This document shows positions 1-7,169 of a DNA stretch of 37,435 nt, piece by piece; within the stretch, counting starts at the first letter, position 1, and every line of letters begins with the position of its first letter. The notes under the pieces are model-generated. The model was not told the origin of the DNA, made no database searches, and was given only the letters and a program-made list of their open reading frames with translations. Where the stretch lies: the NCBI GenBank assembly GCA_019420275.1, contig JAHZHN010000017.1:1-37435 (forward strand). Direction: 5' to 3'. Source of the stretch: Clostridiales bacterium (lineage in GTDB: Bacteria > Bacillota > Clostridia > Lachnospirales > Lachnospiraceae). The translations under genes were made by a program, and so were the position numbers.

Positions 1-1963
1 CATGGACTGGATGGAACAGGAGCAGGAAAGAGGTATCACAATCACTTCCGCTGCTACAACATGCCACTGGACTCATCAGAAAGAGAACAAACCAGAGCCG
101 GGTGCTCTGGAGCATCGTATCAACATCATTGATACACCAGGCCACGTAGACTTCACAGTAGAAGTAGAGCGTTCCCTGCGTGTACTTGACGGTGCAGTTG
201 GTGTGTTCTGTGCAAAAGGCGGAGTAGAACCTCAGTCTGAGAACGTATGGCGTCAGGCTGACACATACAATGTACCAAGAATGGCATTTATCAATAAGAT
301 GGATATCTTAGGTGCAAACTTCTACGGAGCTGTAGACCAGATTAAAGAACGTCTGGGTGCTAATGCAGTTGTACTGCAGCTTCCAATTGGTAAAGAAGAT
401 GACTTTAAAGGAATCATCGACTTATTTGAGATGAAAGCCTACATCTATAATGATGAAAAAGGTGAAGATATCTCTATTGTTGATATTCCTGAAGATATGC
501 AGGAAGATGCAGAACTTTACCATACAGAGCTGATTGAAAAGATCTGTGAGTTAGATGATGATCTTATGATGGAATACTTAGAAGGAGATGAGCCTTCTGT
601 TGAATCATTGAAAGCAGCGTTAAGAAAAGGAACATGTGAATGTACAGCTGTTCCAATCTGCTGTGGATCTGCTTACAGAAACAAGGGTGTTCAGAAATTA
701 CTGGATGCAATCCTTGATTATATGCCAGCTCCAACAGACATCCCATCTATCAAAGGTGTAGATGAAGATGGAAACGAAGTCGAGAGACATGCCTCTGATG
801 AAGAGCCATTCTCCGCACTTGCATTTAAGATCATGACAGACCCATTCGTTGGAAAACTTGCATTCTTCCGTGTATACTCTGGAACATGCAAATCTGGATC
901 TTATGTATTAAATGCTACAAAGAACAAAAAAGAACGTGTTGGACGTATCCTTCAGATGCATGCCAATAAGCGTGAAGAATTAGATACTGTATATTCAGGA
1001 GATATCGCTGCTGCTGTTGGATTTAAGACAACAACAACAGGTGATACAATCTGTGATGAGAAATATCCGGTTATTCTGGAATCCATGGAATTCCCAGAGC
1101 CTGTTATCGACGTAGCGATCGAGCCTAAGACAAAGGGAGACCAGGGCAAGATGGCAGAAGCACTTGCTAAACTGGCAGAAGAAGATCCTACATTCAGAGC
1201 TCATACAGATCAGGAGACAGGACAGACGATTATTTCCGGAATGGGAGAACTTCATCTTGAAATTATCGTTGACCGTCTGCTTCGTGAATTCAAAGTAGAA
1301 GCAAACGTAGGTGCTCCTCAGGTAGCATACAAAGAAACATTTACAAAAGAAGTCGATGTCGACAGCAAATATGCAAAACAGTCAGGTGGACGTGGACAGT
1401 ACGGACACTGTAAAGTACACTTTGAGCCAATGGATGCCAATGGAGAAGAACTGTTTAAGTTCGAATCTACGGTTGTTGGTGGTTCAATTCCGAAGGAATA
1501 TATCCCAGCAGTCGGAGAAGGTATCGAGGAAGCAGCTCAGTCTGGTGTCTTAGGTGGATTCCCAGTACTTGGTGTAAAAGCTACAGTATATGATGGATCT
1601 TACCATGATGTCGATTCCAGTGAGATGGCATTCCACATTGCCGGATCTATGGCATTCAAAGAAGCAATGCAGAAGGCAGATCCAATCCTTCTTGAGCCAA
1701 TCATGAGGGTTGAAGTTACAATGCCGGAAGAATACATGGGTGACGTTATTGGTGATATCAATGCACGCCGCGGACGTATCGAAGGTATGGATGACATTGC
1801 TGGCGGTAAGATGGTTCGTGCATTCGTACCACTTGCAGAAATGTTTGGATATTCTACAGACCTGCGTTCTAGAACACAGGGACGTGGTAACTATTCAATG
1901 TTCTTCAGCAGCTATGAGCCAGTGCCGAAGAATGTACAGGAAAAAGTACTTGCAGATAAGTAA
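1..1963 (+). CDS. fusA: Elongation factor G, 5'-partial
   Basis: GTPase that drives ribosomal translocation and, with RRF, ribosome recycling; cytoplasmic. The window opens inside the G domain: the first visible residues, MDWMEQEQERGITI, are the switch I region of EF-G, so about 50 N-terminal residues including the P-loop lie upstream. IDTPGHVDF (G3) and FINKMD (G4) follow, then domain II, the GMGELHLEI stretch of domain III, and the RGQYGHC and GGSIPKEYIPAVGEG segments of domain IV. The apparent ATG at base 2 is an internal methionine. The stop at 1961-1963 lies about 30 bp before a separate tuf promoter, and no clear terminator separates the two genes. The fusA-tuf order is the usual str-operon arrangement. 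Sequence and family identity are unambiguous. Confidence 0.98.
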   Translation, partial: MDWMEQEQERGITITSAATTCHWTHQKENKPEPGALEHRINIIDTPGHVDFTVEVERSLRVLDGAVGVFCAKGGVEPQSENVWRQADTYNVPRMAFINKMDILGANFYGAVDQIKERLGANAVVLQLPIGKEDDFKGIIDLFEMKAYIYNDEKGEDISIVDIPEDMQEDAELYHTELIEKICELDDDLMMEYLEGDEPSVESLKAALRKGTCECTAVPICCGSAYRNKGVQKLLDAILDYMPAPTDIPSIKGVDEDGNEVERHASDEEPFSALAFKIMTDPFVGKLAFFRVYSGTCKSGSYVLNATKNKKERVGRILQMHANKREELDTVYSGDIAAAVGFKTTTTGDTICDEKYPVILESMEFPEPVIDVAIEPKTKGDQGKMAEALAKLAEEDPTFRAHTDQETGQTIISGMGELHLEIIVDRLLREFKVEANVGAPQVAYKETFTKEVDVDSKYAKQSGGRGQYGHCKVHFEPMDANGEELFKFESTVVGGSIPKEYIPAVGEGIEEAAQSGVLGGFPVLGVKATVYDGSYHDVDSSEMAFHIAGSMAFKEAMQKADPILLEPIMRVEVTMPEEYMGDVIGDINARRGRIEGMDDIAGGKMVRAFVPLAEMFGYSTDLRSRTQGRGNYSMFFSSYEPVPKNVQEKVLADK

Positions 1964-1992
1964 GAAAACACGCTTTTTTCAGGAAAATAGGC

Positions 1993-2021
1993 TTGAAATA
2001 TTTATGTAAATGAAATATAAT
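1993..2021 (+). promoter_or_regulatory. tuf promoter
   Basis: TTGAAA at 1993-1998 and a perfect TATAAT at 2016-2021 are separated by 17 bp, a near-consensus sigma-A promoter placed just after the fusA stop. Transcription would start near 2028, giving tuf a leader of about 88 nt and expression independent of fusA read-through. Confidence 0.8.
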
Positions 2022-2034
2022 CAAATTTAGGACA

Positions 2035-2096
2035 GCCCTTGTACGGGCGGCTATATAGAAGTAGTAAAATTTATTATTTGTAATTGCCCGTAGGGC
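2035..2096 (+). promoter_or_regulatory. Structured tuf 5' leader with alternative pairings
   Basis: Two short hairpins can form: GCCC/GGGC at 2035-2048, and GCCC/GGGC around a GTA loop at 2086-2096. The same bases can instead form one long-range stem: TACGGGC (2042-2048) with GCCCGTA (2086-2092), plus GCCC (2035-2038) with GGGC (2093-2096). The second arm lies directly upstream of the AAGGAGG ribosome binding site at 2101-2107. The pairing is seen in the sequence; a regulatory role is inference. Confidence 0.4.
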
Positions 2097-2116
2097 GAAT
2101 AAGGAGGACATTTAAA

Positions 2117-3310
2117 ATGGCTAAAGAAAAGTTTGAGAGAACCAAACCTCATTGTAACATTGGTACCATTGGACACGTTGACCATGGTAAAACAACTTTA
2201 ACAGCAGCTATCACAAAAGTTCTGGCTGAAAGAGTAGAAGGAAACAAAGCTGAAAACTTCGAAGATATCGATAAAGCTCCAGAAGAGAGAGAACGTGGAA
2301 TCACAATCTCTACAGCACACGTTGAGTATGAAACAGAAAAACGTCACTATGCTCACGTTGACTGCCCAGGCCATGCTGACTACGTAAAGAACATGATCAC
2401 TGGTGCTGCTCAGATGGATGGTGCTATCCTTGTTGTTGCTGCAACTGATGGTGTTATGGCTCAGACTAAAGAGCACATCCTGCTTTCTCGTCAGGTAGGT
2501 GTTCCTTATATCGTTGTATTCATGAACAAATGTGACATGGTAGATGACGAAGAATTATTAGAATTAGTAGAAATGGAAATTCGTGAATTATTAAATGAAT
2601 ACGAATTCCCAGGTGATGATATTCCTGTAATCCAGGGATCTGCTTTAAAAGCTCTTGAAGATCCAAGCGGAGAATGGGGAGACAAGATCATGGAACTTAT
2701 GGATGCTGTTGACAGCTACATTCCAGATCCACAGCGTGATACAGACAAACCATTCCTTATGCCAGTAGAGGACGTATTCTCTATCACAGGACGTGGTACT
2801 GTTGCTACAGGTAGAGTAGAAAGCGGTGTTCTTCATGTATCTGACGAAGTTGAAATCGTTGGTATCAAAGAAGAAACAAGAAAAGTTGTTGTAACTGGTG
2901 TAGAAATGTTCCGTAAACTGTTAGACGAAGCTCAGGCTGGTGATAACATTGGTGCATTACTTCGTGGTGTTCAGAGAGATGAAATCGAAAGAGGACAGGT
3001 TCTCTGCCAGCCAGGAACTATCACATGCCATACAAAATTCACAGCTCAGGTTTACGTATTAACAAAAGATGAAGGTGGACGTCATACTCCATTCTTCAAC
3101 AACTATCGTCCACAGTTCTACTTCAGAACAACAGACGTAACAGGTGTTATCGAATTACCAGAAGGAACAGAAATGTGCATGCCTGGTGACAACGTAGAGA
3201 TGACAATCGAATTAATTCACCCAATCGCTATGGCTCAGGGATTATCTTTCGCTATTCGTGAAGGTGGACGTACTGTAGGATCAGGACGTGTTGCTCAGAT
3301 CATCGAGTAA
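2117..3310 (+). CDS. tuf: Elongation factor Tu
   Basis: GTPase that delivers aminoacyl-tRNA to the ribosomal A site. The start is ATG 2117, preceded by AAGGAGG at 2101-2107 with 9-nt spacing; an in-frame upstream start at 2084 would add 11 atypical residues. The 397-residue product matches the normal EF-Tu length and begins MAKEKFERTKPHCNIGTIGHVDHGKTT, with the P-loop at about residues 19-26. DCPGHADYV (G3) and MNKCDMVD (G4) are intact, followed by beta-barrel domains II and III (TGRGTVATGRVESG, REGGRTVGSGRVAQI). It has its own promoter in the fusA-tuf gap and a very strong terminator directly after the stop. Codon use is strongly biased, as expected for a highly expressed gene. Confidence 0.99.
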   Translation: MAKEKFERTKPHCNIGTIGHVDHGKTTLTAAITKVLAERVEGNKAENFEDIDKAPEERERGITISTAHVEYETEKRHYAHVDCPGHADYVKNMITGAAQMDGAILVVAATDGVMAQTKEHILLSRQVGVPYIVVFMNKCDMVDDEELLELVEMEIRELLNEYEFPGDDIPVIQGSALKALEDPSGEWGDKIMELMDAVDSYIPDPQRDTDKPFLMPVEDVFSITGRGTVATGRVESGVLHVSDEVEIVGIKEETRKVVVTGVEMFRKLLDEAQAGDNIGALLRGVQRDEIERGQVLCQPGTITCHTKFTAQVYVLTKDEGGRHTPFFNNYRPQFYFRTTDVTGVIELPEGTEMCMPGDNVEMTIELIHPIAMAQGLSFAIREGGRTVGSGRVAQIIE

Positions 3311-3341
3311 TCATATCTGATAACAGAATATTGATGTAAAT

Positions 3342-3376
3342 AAAACCCTGGAAACTTCGGTTTCCGGGGTTTTCTG
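3342..3376 (+). terminator. tuf intrinsic terminator
   Basis: A perfect 14-bp stem (3342-3355 with 3360-3373, one G-U pair) is capped by a TTCG tetraloop and ends in Ts. Flanking sequences around 3314-3327 and 3374-3386 can extend the stem imperfectly. Confidence 0.95.
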
Positions 3377-3384
3377 TTATCTGA

Positions 3385-3420
3385 TAAAAAAGTCCCGATA
3401 GTTTTCTAACTACCGGAACT
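3385..3420 (-). terminator. Terminator of the ybjQ-like gene
   Basis: On the minus strand a 13-bp stem (3420-3408 with 3403-3391, two G-U pairs) has a 4-nt loop and is followed by a run of Ts. It ends the minus-strand gene 3440-3760 just before the tuf terminator, so the two convergent genes are separated back to back. Confidence 0.85.
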
Positions 3421-3439
3421 TAAACTCAACTTCAATCTC

Positions 3440-3760
3440 TTATTCAACAACAACAGCGGTTCCGCTTGCAGTTACCATAAGCATACCGTTATCAGCTCCA
3501 AGAATCTCATAATCAATATCTACTCCGACTACAGCATTGGCTCCCATAGCTGCTGCTCTATTTTCCATTTCCTGAATTGCGTTTTCTCTTGCCTGGATCA
3601 ATTCTTTTTCATAACTTTCTGAACGGCCTCCGAAGAAATTGCTGAAAGAAGCTGCAATATCCTTTATAAAATTGACACCAGAAATTACTTCTCCAAAGAT
3701 AATACCCTTATATTCAATGATTTTTTTCCCCTCTACTGAAGGTGTAGTTGTAGTAACCAT
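3440..3760 (-). CDS. YbjQ/UPF0145 family protein
   Basis: A 106-residue protein that matches the YbjQ (UPF0145) family, small proteins whose biochemical role is not established and which are sometimes described as a heavy-metal-binding-like domain. Family hallmarks are the N-terminal strand with IIEYKGIIFGEVISG, the central SESYEKELIQARENAIQEMENRAAAMGANAVVGVDIDYE, and the C-terminal GMLMVTASGTAVVVE. It has no signal peptide or membrane segment, so it is probably a cytosolic multimer. The start is supported by a minus-strand AGGAGAG 8 nt upstream. It is transcribed alone, with its own promoter (3801-3828) and terminator, opposite to tuf. The length is normal for the family. The function cannot be inferred from the neighbours. 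Confidence 0.88.
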   Translation of the reverse strand: MVTTTTPSVEGKKIIEYKGIIFGEVISGVNFIKDIAASFSNFFGGRSESYEKELIQARENAIQEMENRAAAMGANAVVGVDIDYEILGADNGMLMVTASGTAVVVE

Positions 3761-3800
3761 AACAATTCTCTCCTTTCTCTATTTAATATGTAACAATAAA

Positions 3801-3828
3801 AGTATACCATATCTTGTTTAGATAACAA
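3801..3828 (-). promoter_or_regulatory. Promoter of the ybjQ-like gene
   Basis: On the minus strand TTGTTA (complement of 3823-3828) and TATACT (complement of 3801-3806) are 16 bp apart, about 40 bp upstream of the start codon. Confidence 0.65.
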
Positions 3829-4247
3829 TCGGTTTGCAGGGTCTTTTGGTGATTAAATTGTAATTTTCTTTAAGTTGCAGGTGTTGTATAGAAGAGGCAA
3901 TTTGAAATTCTTTTCCAGGGATAAGATTGAAGCGACTCTGGATACATTAAAGAAGATTGAAAAGATTCTGAAAGTCCGGTATGTGGAGGGAATTCTGCTT
4001 TTTTCTGGCCGTATTGTTTCCGATTATTGAACAATCAGAGATTCCACCATATGAAGGGAAATACAGAAACTGCTTTCGGACGCGAAAATGTTATGCAAAA
4101 GATAAAATTTTGGGAAGTGAAGGACGCGCATGAAGAATCAGGAGGAGATGTCCACAAAAAAGTTCTAATTAGCAGAGAAAACTTAAGAAAAATAAGAAAT
4201 TCCTCATTTTGTTTAGAATACTTTTAGAAATGTTTATAGGGAGAATA
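3829..4247 (+). other. Gene-poor region, possible degraded coding remnant
   Basis: I recognise no gene here. An open frame runs from 3857 to the stop at 4028-4030. Its translation has an amphipathic, protein-like stretch (SRDKIEATLDTLKKIEKILK), but there is no ATG and no ribosome binding site. A second open frame, 4027-4227, starts with TTG and resembles no family I know. The stretch may be the eroded remains of a gene or simply non-coding DNA. Confidence 0.3.
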
Positions 4248-4275
4248 TTGATGAGAAATGGCATTTTGCTATAAT
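4248..4275 (+). promoter_or_regulatory. Promoter upstream of a short terminated transcript
   Basis: TTGATG (4248-4253) and a perfect TATAAT (4270-4275) are separated by 16 bp. Transcription would start near 4282 and meet an intrinsic terminator at 4319-4342, so the default product would be an RNA of about 60 nt. Read-through would enter the ybaK-like gene at 4453. Confidence 0.6.
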
Positions 4276-4318
4276 TAAGACATACTTTTTCATATATTTT
4301 TTAATCCTCTCTTTTTTG

Positions 4319-4342
4319 AACCCCGTGAAAGCGGGGTTTTTT
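4319..4342 (+). terminator. Terminator or attenuator upstream of ybaK-like gene
   Basis: AACCCCG pairs with CGGGGTT around a 6-nt loop, followed by six Ts. No coding sequence precedes it after the 4248-4275 promoter, so it ends a short non-coding RNA or attenuates the downstream gene. Confidence 0.75.
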
Positions 4343-4452
4343 GATGAATATAATCAGATTCAATAAAGACCCCTTTTCTTTTGTCCTTCAATTCTATACA
4401 ATAAAATAAGATGACAGCATTTGTTAGAATGAAGAAAGAAGAAGGTAATGAT

Positions 4453-4920
4453 ATGTCAGTAAAGAAAGTAGAAGAATATTTAAAGCAGTTCCATATTGAG
4501 CATAAGATTCAGATTCTGGATCAGTCCAGTGCTACGGTGGAACTGGCGGCCAAAGCACTAGGATGTGAACCGGCAAGAATTGCGAAAACACTGTCTTTTT
4601 ATGCCGGACCTCAGCCGATTCTCATTGTAGCGGCTGGTGACGTGAAAATTGACAACAAAAAATATAAACAGGAATTTGGGACAAAGGCAAAGATGATTTC
4701 ATTTCAGGATGTAGAGAAAGTCATTGGACACGCTCCAGGAGGTGTATGCCCTTTCGCTGTAAATCGGGGAGTTAAGGTGTATCTCGATCAGTCGCTAAAA
4801 CGTTTTAAGACAGTTTTTCCGGCGGCGGGAAGCGCAAACAGCGCCATTGAGATGAATATGAAAGAATTGGCACAATGTTCAAAAGCAGAAAAGTGGATTG
4901 ATGTATCCAAAGAGGTGTAA
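4453..4920 (+). CDS. YbaK/EbsC-type aminoacyl-tRNA deacylase
   Basis: A single YbaK/ProX editing domain of 155 residues. Members of the family remove misattached amino acids from tRNA in trans; the best-known member acts on Cys-tRNA(Pro). Visible family features are SSATVELAAKALGCEPARIAKTLSFY near the N terminus, the lysine in KIDNKKYKQEFG, the GHAPGGVCPFAV loop that lines the active site, and the C-terminal VFPAAGSANSAIEMNMKEL. ATG 4453 is chosen because AGAAGG lies just upstream and the family normally starts near MSVKKVEEYL; a start at 4411 would add 14 residues. The last codons form one arm of a terminator shared with the convergent pucR-like gene. The exact substrate cannot be deduced. 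Confidence 0.9.
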   Translation: MSVKKVEEYLKQFHIEHKIQILDQSSATVELAAKALGCEPARIAKTLSFYAGPQPILIVAAGDVKIDNKKYKQEFGTKAKMISFQDVEKVIGHAPGGVCPFAVNRGVKVYLDQSLKRFKTVFPAAGSANSAIEMNMKELAQCSKAEKWIDVSKEV

Positions 4921-4939
4921 GTTTTTACACCTCTTTTTT
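4910..4939. terminator. Bidirectional terminator shared by convergent genes
   Basis: AAGAGGTGTAA (4910-4920) and its perfect reverse complement (4925-4935) flank a GTTT loop. On the plus strand the stem is followed by Ts to 4939; on the minus strand the template also runs into T-rich sequence. Both stop codons lie inside the stem, so each arm encodes the C-terminal KEV-stop of one of the two convergent proteins. Confidence 0.85.
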
Positions 4940-5962
4940 CATAAGCCAGGATTCTTTGGATTTTTTTAGTTTCAGGCAGTCACAGAGATAGAAAGAAAAA
5001 AGGTATTCCAGGCTTTTTTCCATAGGATCCGCATGAAGAAGACCGCGAGCTTTCTGAATCCGATAATTGACCGTATTTCGATGGAGAAATAAAACCTGAG
5101 CGGTAGCCTGTACGCTCCCGTTGTTTTCCAGGTAAAGACGGAATGTATGGCGCAGTTCCTTGTCCTGCAAAGGGGACAGAAGATCACTGGCCCGTTTCAA
5201 AACATCCGGATCATCAATTGCGAGGGCAGCATCGTAAAGGCCAATCTCATTGAAAAAGGAAACTTCAATGTTTTTAATTTGGCTTACCTGCATAGAACGA
5301 TATGCCTGTTTCAAAAAACGAGCGATTGGCTGCTGATCTTCTATCAAATTACTGACACCACAGTGATTTGTAAAGATAATATCATTAAGATCCTGACAGA
5401 GATAATAATAGGTATTTTCATGTAAAATAAAGGCATATGCATCAATCGAAAGTTTATGATCAGAAGCGACAGCATAGCCGGAAAGAAAGTCAGGGCATAA
5501 TGTTTGAAAAGATAGAGGTTCTTTGGATGTAAGATACTGGAATAAAGCGGAATTTCTCCTTTCCTGTGTTCTTTCTTTGGAAATGATCTGGTTGCAGTAA
5601 TCCTGCATCAAATCTGCAATGTGTATTTCCCAGGGCATGGTAAAAAGAGGAAAGTCATGCTGTGAACACCATGAGATCAGACGTTCGGGAACATGATAAA
5701 TGTAATTTCCGATATTCAAAATTAATCCGCTGGCACCGCTGGAGTAGATCTTGGAAGCAAGTGCAAATAACAGATTTTCTTCGCCGGCGTTTAATCCAGT
5801 TGTGATAATAAGTTCCCCGCCTCGGATAAAAGAACAGTTGTTAATGTCCTCTAAGAGATGGATCCATGTAATTTTATGGTCTAAAGAAACAGATGGAGTT
5901 ATGAATTCAAGCTTGTATTTTTGTTTTGACTGATGATAAAAATGTTTTAATGTAAAAGACAT
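4925..5962 (-). CDS. PucR-family transcriptional regulator
   Basis: A 345-residue regulator with the PucR architecture. The N-terminal purine-catabolism-regulator-like domain (about residues 1-125) contains the typical FIRGGELIITTGLN and SWCSQHDFPLFTMPWE segments. A variable middle follows, and then a C-terminal PucR helix-turn-helix (about 270-330) with the signature LENNGSVQATAQVLFLHRNTVNYRIQKARGLL. PucR-type proteins usually respond to small metabolites, for example purine breakdown products or amino acids. The start has AAGGAG at good spacing. It is divergent from the amidase-symporter operon at 6268-8811, the most likely target, and inverted ATATGAT repeats lie just upstream of its start. 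It ends in the terminator shared with the ybaK-like gene. The ligand is unknown; purine or ureide control is a guess from the family name only. Confidence 0.88.
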   Translation of the reverse strand: MSFTLKHFYHQSKQKYKLEFITPSVSLDHKITWIHLLEDINNCSFIRGGELIITTGLNAGEENLLFALASKIYSSGASGLILNIGNYIYHVPERLISWCSQHDFPLFTMPWEIHIADLMQDYCNQIISKERTQERRNSALFQYLTSKEPLSFQTLCPDFLSGYAVASDHKLSIDAYAFILHENTYYYLCQDLNDIIFTNHCGVSNLIEDQQPIARFLKQAYRSMQVSQIKNIEVSFFNEIGLYDAALAIDDPDVLKRASDLLSPLQDKELRHTFRLYLENNGSVQATAQVLFLHRNTVNYRIQKARGLLHADPMEKSLEYLFSFYLCDCLKLKKSKESWLMKKEV

Positions 5963-5975
5963 AAATTTCTCCTTT

Positions 5976-6006
5976 TGATATGATTACTATCATATATCAT
6001 ATCATC
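5976..6006. promoter_or_regulatory. Inverted ATATGAT repeats, candidate PucR operator
   Basis: ATATGAT (5978-5984) and ATCATAT (5989-5995) form a 7-bp inverted repeat around four bases, and a further ATCATATC-like copy follows up to 6006. The block lies 14-45 bp upstream of the pucR-like start and contains TATGAT-like -10 sequences on the minus strand, so autoregulation is plausible but unproven. Confidence 0.4.
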
Positions 6007-6074
6007 TTTATGCTAACATCACAATTATTATGAAGAAAATTGGGCTCAAACACATAGAATAGAAAAAATGATTG

Positions 6075-6083
6075 TGCTATAAT
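6075..6083 (+). promoter_or_regulatory. Extended -10 promoter of the amidase-symporter leader
   Basis: TGCTATAAT (6075-6083) is a perfect extended -10 element with no good -35, so it may be activator-dependent. Transcription would begin near 6090 and run at once into the hairpin at 6095-6145. Confidence 0.6.
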
Positions 6084-6094
6084 CTAAATATCAA

Positions 6095-6145
6095 ACATGA
6101 CAAGGACGGCATGAGGACAAAGCCGTCGGCTGTCGTGTTTTTTTT
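6095..6145 (+). terminator. First leader terminator
   Basis: The outer stem ACATGACA (6095-6102) pairs with 6131-6138, the inner GACGGC (6105-6110) pairs with GCCGTC (6122-6127), and eight Ts end it. It lies only a few bases after the predicted transcription start, so the default product is a short leader RNA. Confidence 0.75.
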
Positions 6146-6202
6146 ATGAGTATAGAAAGAAAAATAAATTGAATGATTTGAATACAGCAGCAGAGGTTGT
6201 AC

Positions 6203-6242
6203 AAAGAGGTATATGAGCTATGGCTTAATATACCTCTTTTTT
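6203..6242 (+). terminator. Second leader terminator
   Basis: A perfect 12-bp stem (6203-6214 with 6228-6239) with a 13-nt loop runs into a T tract. Only about 25 bp separate it from the amidase start codon, leaving no room for a further promoter, so the operon must be transcribed through it. It is a near copy of the terminator at 4910-4939: 16 identical bases, ACCTCTTTTTTCATAA, follow the loop in both. Confidence 0.8.
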
Positions 6243-6267
6243 CATAAATAAAAGAAAGGAGATTATT

Positions 6268-7155
6268 ATGAGTGAGGATATTCTAACGGTTGCAGTTGTG
6301 AATTTCAAACCGAATGCGGGACAGAAAATAGAAAATCTGCGGCGCATGAAAGGATTTGCGGTATCTGCATCGAAACGGGGAGCTGATTTAATTCTTTTCC
6401 CGGAAATGTGTTTGATGGGATATGATTATTATATTAGTCAGGACATCACCATGGAAGAAAAAAAAGAATCCGCAGAGACATTAAACGGAAACAGTGCGGA
6501 GACAATGGCTGAGATTTCAAAAAAATATGGCAATTATATTGTTTTTGGAGCTGCCGAATATGGAAACAAAGAAGATTGTCTTTATAATTCTGCATTTGTA
6601 ACAGGCCCCGATGGTGTCATTGGAACTTATCGAAAAATTCATCCATATGATGCAGAAAATATGTGGTGTAAAAAGGGCAGCAACCCTTTTCTGTTTCAAA
6701 CTCCGTGGGGACCAATTGGAGTTGGAATCTGCTATGATTCTTATCAGTTTCCAGAACTGATGCGATATTATGTAAACCAGGGGATGAGGCTGTATTTAAA
6801 TCCGACAGCAGAATTTGAACAGGTGGAACTGGCAGGGAGCAGAGAATCTTTCCTCCATTATTACAGTACGCTGGATTATGGAGTAATTTGTAATTCGATA
6901 TATATTGCCAGTGCGAATCTGGTGGGATATGATATGGAAACTTATTTTGCAGGAGGCAGCTGTATTATTGGACCTAAAGTAACGCCATTTGTGGAAAATG
7001 ATGTGTATTGTTATGGAGGAAGCCGTGATAACCGCCAGGAAACACTGGAACTTGCCACGATCGATCTTTCTCTTGCCAACAGAAGCTTATGCAGAGAAAA
7101 CAAATGGACGGGGGAAATGGACTATCGTCCGCATATATATAAAAAGTTTCAGTAA
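6268..7155 (+). CDS. Carbon-nitrogen hydrolase (nitrilase superfamily)
   Basis: A 295-residue amidase of the nitrilase superfamily, which hydrolyses non-peptide C-N bonds (amides, N-carbamoyl compounds, rarely nitriles). The Glu-Lys-Cys catalytic triad is visible: Glu46 in ILFPEMCLMGYDY, Lys123 in GTYRKIHPYD and Cys155 in VGICYDSYQFPE. It has no signal peptide and is cytosolic. AAGGAG lies 8 nt before the ATG. The gene starts a three-gene operon with a sodium:solute symporter and a small membrane protein, so it probably hydrolyses the imported compound. The divergent PucR-type regulator would fit a ureide or carbamoyl compound, but other amides are equally possible. Expression should depend on read-through of the two terminators in its leader. 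Confidence 0.9.
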   Translation: MSEDILTVAVVNFKPNAGQKIENLRRMKGFAVSASKRGADLILFPEMCLMGYDYYISQDITMEEKKESAETLNGNSAETMAEISKKYGNYIVFGAAEYGNKEDCLYNSAFVTGPDGVIGTYRKIHPYDAENMWCKKGSNPFLFQTPWGPIGVGICYDSYQFPELMRYYVNQGMRLYLNPTAEFEQVELAGSRESFLHYYSTLDYGVICNSIYIASANLVGYDMETYFAGGSCIIGPKVTPFVENDVYCYGGSRDNRQETLELATIDLSLANRSLCRENKWTGEMDYRPHIYKKFQ

Positions 7156-7169
7156 AAGGAGGGAATGAT

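Noticed and set aside
4027..4227. A 66-residue plus-strand frame
   Set aside because: It starts with TTG without a ribosome binding site, and its translation has no recognisable family features.
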